From positions 1 through 64,000 of the forward strand of contig JAEUTY010000006.1 of NCBI GenBank assembly GCA_016787805.1: a stretch of 64,000 nt of DNA, written 5' to 3'. This stretch comes from Flavobacterium sp. (lineage in GTDB: Bacteria > Bacteroidota > Bacteroidia > Flavobacteriales > Flavobacteriaceae). The notes under the pieces were generated by a model. The model was given only the letters and a program-made list of their open reading frames with translations, made no database searches and was not told where the DNA came from. Position 1 is the stretch's first letter, and each line of letters begins with the position of its first letter. The position numbers and the translations under genes are program-made. This document shows positions 60,015-64,000 of this stretch, piece after piece.

Positions 60015-60848
60015 ATGAAAGAAAAAGTCGCCATACAAGGAATCAAAGGTTCATTTCACCATCAAGTTGCCTTGGAGTATTTCCAAGAAAATATTGCTAT
60101 TGATGAATGTTTGTCGTTTGAAGCAGTAGTCGATAGTTTGCTCAACAACCAATCGCAATTCGCAGTTATGGCAATCGAAAACTCTATCGCAGGTTCGATC
60201 ATTCCGAATTACGCTTTGATAGATAAAAATAATTTGCACATTATTGGCGAATACTATTTGGATATTATACAGAATTTAATGGTACTCAACGGTCAAAAGT
60301 TAGACGAAATTCATGAAGTACATTCGCATCCAATGGCGCTTTTGCAATGCATGGATTTTTTGAAAAAGCAATCGCACATCAAATTGGTAGAGGACAAGGA
60401 TACTGCTGAAACCGCGCGACGCATTCATCAAAATCAGTTGAAAGGAATCGCCGCAATTGGAAGCAAAGTCGCCGCCAAACTCTATGATTTGTCAATTGTT
60501 GCTCCCGAAATTCAAACCGTAAACAACAACAAAACGCGTTTTTTTATTATTAGCCAACAACCCAATTTACTTGCCAAAGAGCTTATCAATAAAGCCTCAT
60601 TAAAATTTGAATTGGAAGATACACCAGGAAGTTTGGCTGCTGTATTGAATGTAATGACGAATTGCAAATTGAATCTGACTAAAATCCAATCCATGCCAAT
60701 TATCGAAACGCCTTTTCAATATTCCTTTTTTGTGGATGTCGTTTTTGAAAAATACAAGCATTACGAAAAGGCGGTTAAAATTTTAGAGCTAATGACTAGC
60801 CATTTCAAGGTTTTAGGCGAATACAATAACCGATTGCAAATTGACTAA
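60015..60848 (+). CDS. pheA: Prephenate dehydratase
   Basis: This enzyme converts prephenate to phenylpyruvate. The 277-residue product has the periplasmic-binding-like catalytic domain (VAIQGIKGSFHHQVALEYF, FAVMAIENSIAGSI, GIAAIGSKVAAKLY, KTRFFIIS with the Thr-Arg-Phe site) and a C-terminal ACT regulatory domain (FELEDTPGSLAAVLNVM, LTKIQSMPI in place of the usual LTKIESRP). Phe feedback is therefore likely but its binding motif is modified. The ATG at 60015 is 8 bases after the terminator T run; a TTG at 60006 within the T run is not plausible. It is the first gene of the aromatic operon. Confidence 0.94.
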   Translation: MKEKVAIQGIKGSFHHQVALEYFQENIAIDECLSFEAVVDSLLNNQSQFAVMAIENSIAGSIIPNYALIDKNNLHIIGEYYLDIIQNLMVLNGQKLDEIHEVHSHPMALLQCMDFLKKQSHIKLVEDKDTAETARRIHQNQLKGIAAIGSKVAAKLYDLSIVAPEIQTVNNNKTRFFIISQQPNLLAKELINKASLKFELEDTPGSLAAVLNVMTNCKLNLTKIQSMPIIETPFQYSFFVDVVFEKYKHYEKAVKILELMTSHFKVLGEYNNRLQID

Positions 60849-60867
60849 TTTCCAAATTGACACATAA

Positions 60868-62052
60868 ATGATTACAACAGCCCAACGATTAGATAGTGTT
60901 CAAGAATACTACTTTTCTAAAAAATTACGCGAAGTCAATCAGTTGATTGCAAAAGGAAAACCGATTATCAATATGGGAATTGGAAGCCCAGATTTGGCTC
61001 CTCATTCTTCTGTAATTGTAGCGATTCAGAACGCCATGTTTGATACCAAAGCGCACGAATATCAAAGTTATCAAGGTATTCCCGAGTTGCGCCAAGGTTT
61101 TGCATCTTTTTATCAAAATCATTTTGGTGTAAATTTGGATTGGAATTCTGAAATTTTACCGCTCATGGGTTCCAAAGAAGGAATCATGCACATTGCCATG
61201 GCTTTTTTAAACGAAGGCGATCATGTGCTTATCCCAAATCCGGGTTATCCAACTTATGCTTCAGTAACCGAATTAGTGCAAGCGAAACCTGTTTTTTACG
61301 ATTTGAACGAAACCAACAATTGGCTTCCTGATTTTGATCAATTAGAGCAACTCGATTTGTCGAAAGTTAAATTGATGTGGGTCAATTATCCGCACATGCC
61401 TTCGGGCGCGAATGCTACGCTTGAGTTGTACGAGCAATTAATTGGCTTTGGGAAAAAACATAATATTTTAATTGTCAATGATAATCCGTATAGTTTTGTT
61501 TTAAACAATCATCCGCTTTCAATTTTACAAGTTGCTGATGCCAAAGAAATAGCGATTGAACTCAATTCGTTGAGCAAAACTTACAATATGGCTGGTTGGC
61601 GTGTTGGAATGGTTTCTGGCAAAAATGAATTCATCGACGCCATTCTGAAAGTAAAAAGCAATATGGATAGCGGTATGTTTTATGGTATTCAAAAAGGAGC
61701 AATTGCAGCTTTAAAATTAGGAAATGATTGGTTTGAAAGTCAAAACAAAGTATACCAAAAAAGGCGCGATTTGCTCGTAGAATTGGCTGAAAGTTTGGGT
61801 TGTACAGTCGACAAAAAAGCAGTTGGATTGTTTGTTTGGGCAAAATTATCAACCGGAATTTCTTCAGAAGAAATGATTGACGATTTATTGTACAATAAAG
61901 ATTTGTTTGTCGCGCCAGGCACTATTTTTGGAAGCAATGGCGAAGGTTATATTCGGTTTTCGTTGTGCGTGAAAGAAGATCAAATTAAGGAAGCGATTCG
62001 CCGTTGTAATGCAGAAAAAAGATTAACCATCGACTTAAATATAGAAATTTAA
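60868..62052 (+). CDS. Class I/II aminotransferase, probably aromatic or aspartate
   Basis: This PLP-dependent transaminase of fold type I has 394 residues. It has INMGIGSPDLAPHSSVI, YQGIPELRQGFASFY, PNPGYPTYASV, the NYPHMPSGANATLE (variant of NPxNPTG) and the PLP-binding Lys237 in SLSKTYNMAGWRVG. The final Arg-containing GYIRFSLC binds the substrate carboxylate. Its place between pheA and tyrA indicates transamination of phenylpyruvate, hydroxyphenylpyruvate or prephenate, but similar enzymes are annotated as aspartate or LL-DAP aminotransferases. Confidence 0.9.
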   Translation: MITTAQRLDSVQEYYFSKKLREVNQLIAKGKPIINMGIGSPDLAPHSSVIVAIQNAMFDTKAHEYQSYQGIPELRQGFASFYQNHFGVNLDWNSEILPLMGSKEGIMHIAMAFLNEGDHVLIPNPGYPTYASVTELVQAKPVFYDLNETNNWLPDFDQLEQLDLSKVKLMWVNYPHMPSGANATLELYEQLIGFGKKHNILIVNDNPYSFVLNNHPLSILQVADAKEIAIELNSLSKTYNMAGWRVGMVSGKNEFIDAILKVKSNMDSGMFYGIQKGAIAALKLGNDWFESQNKVYQKRRDLLVELAESLGCTVDKKAVGLFVWAKLSTGISSEEMIDDLLYNKDLFVAPGTIFGSNGEGYIRFSLCVKEDQIKEAIRRCNAEKRLTIDLNIEI

Positions 62053-62056
62053 CATC

Positions 62057-62896
62057 ATGAATATATTCATCATCGGAACCGGATTAATTGGCGGATCAAT
62101 GGCTTTAGACATTCAGTCCCTATATGATAACGCCGTTTTATTTGGCATCGATTCCAACCAAAATCATTTGGATCAAGCCTTGCAACTCGGTATTATTCAT
62201 CAAAAAGCAAGTATAAACGACTTAATCAATGCTGATTTTGTTATTTTGGCTGTGCCAGTTGACATTGCTTTAGTAATTTTGCCAGAGATTTTGGATGCTA
62301 TTGGAGAAGAAACCTTGGTTTTTGACGTAGGTTCAACCAAATTACCGATTTGTGAAGTGGTTGAAAATCATCCAAATCGACGCAATTTTATGGCTTGTCA
62401 TCCCATTGCAGGAACCGAATTTTCTGGTCCAAAAGCGGCGGTGAAAGGTTTGTTTGAAGGCAAAACCAATATCATTTGTGAAGTAGAAAAAACCACGTTC
62501 AAATTGCAAGAAAAAGGAATGGATTTGTTTCGAAAGTTGGGCATGCGCATTCGGTATATGAACCCGAAATCACACGACAAACACATTGCTTATGTATCGC
62601 ATTTATCGCACATTAGTTCGTTTATGCTGGGAAAAACAGTCATTGAAAAAGAAAAAGATGAACAAGATATTTTCGATATGGCGGGTTCAGGATTTGAAAG
62701 CACAGTGCGTTTGGCCAAGAGTTCGCCCGAAATGTGGACACCAATTTTCAAGCAAAACAAAAAACAAGTCGTCAAATCATTGGAAGAATACATATTGAAT
62801 TTAACGCATTTCAAAGAATTAATTGAAAATGATAATTACGAAGAAGTGTACAATGAAATGCAAAATACGAATCGAATTAAAGAGATATTAAAATAG
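62057..62896 (+). CDS. tyrA: Prephenate dehydrogenase
   Basis: This enzyme oxidises prephenate to 4-hydroxyphenylpyruvate on the tyrosine branch. The 279-residue product has an N-terminal NAD-binding GTGLIGG, then ADFVILAVPVDIAL, LVFDVGSTKLPICEVV, FMACHPIAGTEFSGPKAAV and the helical C-terminal dimer domain (HIAYVSHLSHISSFMLGKTV). There is no C-terminal ACT domain, so Tyr regulation may rely mainly on transcription. Spacing to the aminotransferase is 4 bases. Confidence 0.93.
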   Translation: MNIFIIGTGLIGGSMALDIQSLYDNAVLFGIDSNQNHLDQALQLGIIHQKASINDLINADFVILAVPVDIALVILPEILDAIGEETLVFDVGSTKLPICEVVENHPNRRNFMACHPIAGTEFSGPKAAVKGLFEGKTNIICEVEKTTFKLQEKGMDLFRKLGMRIRYMNPKSHDKHIAYVSHLSHISSFMLGKTVIEKEKDEQDIFDMAGSGFESTVRLAKSSPEMWTPIFKQNKKQVVKSLEEYILNLTHFKELIENDNYEEVYNEMQNTNRIKEILK

Positions 62897-62908
62897 CAAT
62901 CAGCAATC

Positions 62909-62965
62909 AGCTTTTAGCAGTAATATTAAAGCTAAAAGCTAAAGGCTAAAAGCTAAAAGCTAAAA
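62909..62965. repeat. GCTAAAA heptamer repeats and inverted repeat before DAHP synthase
   Basis: AGCTTTTAGC (62909-62918) is the exact complement of GCTAAAAGCT (62931-62940), and four further GCTAAAA or GCTAAAG units follow to 62965, directly before the ATG at 62967. The stem-loop lacks a T run, so it is probably not a full terminator. Confidence 0.8.
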
Positions 62966-62966
62966 A

Positions 62967-64000
62967 TATGGAAAACAACAAAGAAATGAGAACATGGCTC
63001 AACGAGTTCAATTTACCGCATCCGTTGGTAATTGCTGGGCCATGCAGTGCTGAAACAGAAGAACAAGTAATGCAAATTGCGCGCGAATTGAAAGATTCAA
63101 AAGTGTCGATTTTTAGAGCTGGAATTTGGAAACCGCGTACGCGTCCGGGCGGATTTGAAGGTGTGGGCGAAATCGGACTCAAATGGTTGCAAAAAGCTAA
63201 AGCCGAAACTGGTTTGTTGATGGCAATTGAAGTAGCAACTGCTGCTCACGTCAAATTGGCTTTGGAACACGATATTGATGTGTTGTGGATTGGAGCGCGA
63301 ACAACAGTTAATCCTTTTGCTGTGCAAGAAATTGCAGATGCTTTGCAAAACACCGATAAAATTGTATTGGTCAAAAATCCAGTCAACCCTGATTTGGCTT
63401 TGTGGATTGGTGGTGTAGAAAGGTTGTACAATGCCAATATCAAAAAATTAGGTGTCATTCATCGTGGATTTTCAACCTACGAAAAAACCAAATACCGTAA
63501 CAATCCTGAGTGGCAAATTGCAATTGATTTTCAAAATCGTTTTCCGGATATTCCGCTCATTATTGATCCATCGCACATTACAGGTAATCGCGAAATGATT
63601 TTTCAAGTCACGCAAGAAGCACTCGATTTGAATTACGATGGAATGATTATCGAAACACACATTGATCCTGATAACGCTTGGAGCGACGCAGCACAGCAAG
63701 TAACGCCTGAGCGTTTGAAAAAAATCATCTTCGATTTGACCATTCGTAAAGCAACCGATGATGCCGATGATTACCAACAACGATTGAATAAATTGCGTAC
63801 CAAAATCGATGAGTTTGATGCCAAATTGTTGGATGTAATTGGCAAACGAATGAAAGTTTCTGAAAATATTGGTGCGTTGAAGAAAGAAAAAAATGTTGCC
63901 GTTCTACAAAACAAACGTTGGAACGAAATTTTGGATAAAATGATTAGTGACGGAAGCCAAAAAGGATTGAGTGAAGAATTTATTATTCAGTTTTTCAAGG
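62967..64000 (+). CDS. Bifunctional DAHP synthase / chorismate mutase, partial
   Basis: The gene runs off the window; 344 residues are visible. The N-terminal module (1 to about 265) is a type I beta DAHP synthase that makes 3-deoxy-D-arabino-heptulosonate 7-phosphate from PEP and erythrose 4-phosphate: VIAGPCSAETEEQV, FRAGIWKPRTRPGGFEGVGE, WIGARTTVNPFAVQEIAD, VLVKNPVNPDLALWIGG and IIDPSHITGNREMI. The C-terminal part (from about 270) begins a type II (AroQ) chorismate mutase helix bundle (LNKLRTKIDEFDAKLLDVIG KRM region). The fusion ties the first and branch-point steps together. It is the fourth gene of the aromatic operon and starts after a repeat spacer. Confidence 0.94.

Overview
The window looks like a chromosome segment of a Flavobacterium-type bacterium (Bacteroidota, Flavobacteriaceae). 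The grounds are low G+C, almost no Shine-Dalgarno sequences, promoters of the TTG-N19-TAnnTTTG type, type IX secretion (T9SS) C-terminal sorting domains, a gliding-motility ATPase (GldA), GLPGLI and GYDIA family proteins, and a MetH split into two genes. There is no rRNA, phage, insertion sequence, CRISPR array or restriction system. This is core and near-core chromosome, and the most unusual material lies in the spacers and leaders.

Layout. 1-2.2 kb: end of a T9SS adhesin with near-identical 153-bp repeats, then tRNA-Phe. 2.2-9.7 kb: envelope operon (coaX, outer-membrane protein, TPR-like protein, lptC, small membrane protein, CNNM/CBS protein, PpiD/SurA-like foldase). 9.8-12.1 kb (minus): mevalonate genes (GYDIA kinase, HMG-CoA reductase). 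12.3-22.5 kb: peptide use (DPP-IV, an esterase, three POT peptide transporters, a thioredoxin-like protein), with an ORF6N protein and an unknown membrane protein between. 22.5-26.7 kb (minus): comEC, lpxB, a small membrane protein, surE. 26.9-29.1 kb: tail-specific protease. 29.2-35.7 kb: glycoprotein-glycan degradation set (GH20 hexosaminidase, aspartylglucosaminidase, CutC, GH2 beta-mannosidase). 35.8-41.5 kb: an unknown secreted protein and a 1285-residue T9SS adhesin. 41.7-49.5 kb: deoxynucleoside kinase, an unknown exported protein, a GLPGLI/TonB-receptor pair and a large exported thioredoxin-like protein. 49.5-56.3 kb: methyl cycle (metK on minus; SAM riboswitch, metH1, metH2, metF on plus). 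56.3-59.7 kb: small membrane protein, PagL-like deacylase, GIN-domain lipoprotein, gldA. 59.8-64 kb: aromatic amino acid operon (pheA, aminotransferase, tyrA, DAHP synthase/chorismate mutase, cut by the window end).

Three regulatory or structural features stand out. First, the aromatic operon starts with a 30-codon leader peptide in which nine of ten consecutive codons are Phe or Tyr. It is followed by a textbook terminator and a competing antiterminator, so it reads as a complete translational attenuator. Second, five intergenic spacers hold copies of one dispersed structured element. Its conserved ends contain a CCNG/CNGG pair that changes in a compensatory way (C-G, A-T, T-A) between copies, around variable hairpin cores. 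Third, a REP-like palindrome core (TGAGCTTGTCGAAG) occurs in the metH1 leader and again, in frame, inside the metH2 coding sequence about 3.1 kb away.

All calls come from reading the sequence. No database search was possible, so family names rest on recognised motifs.
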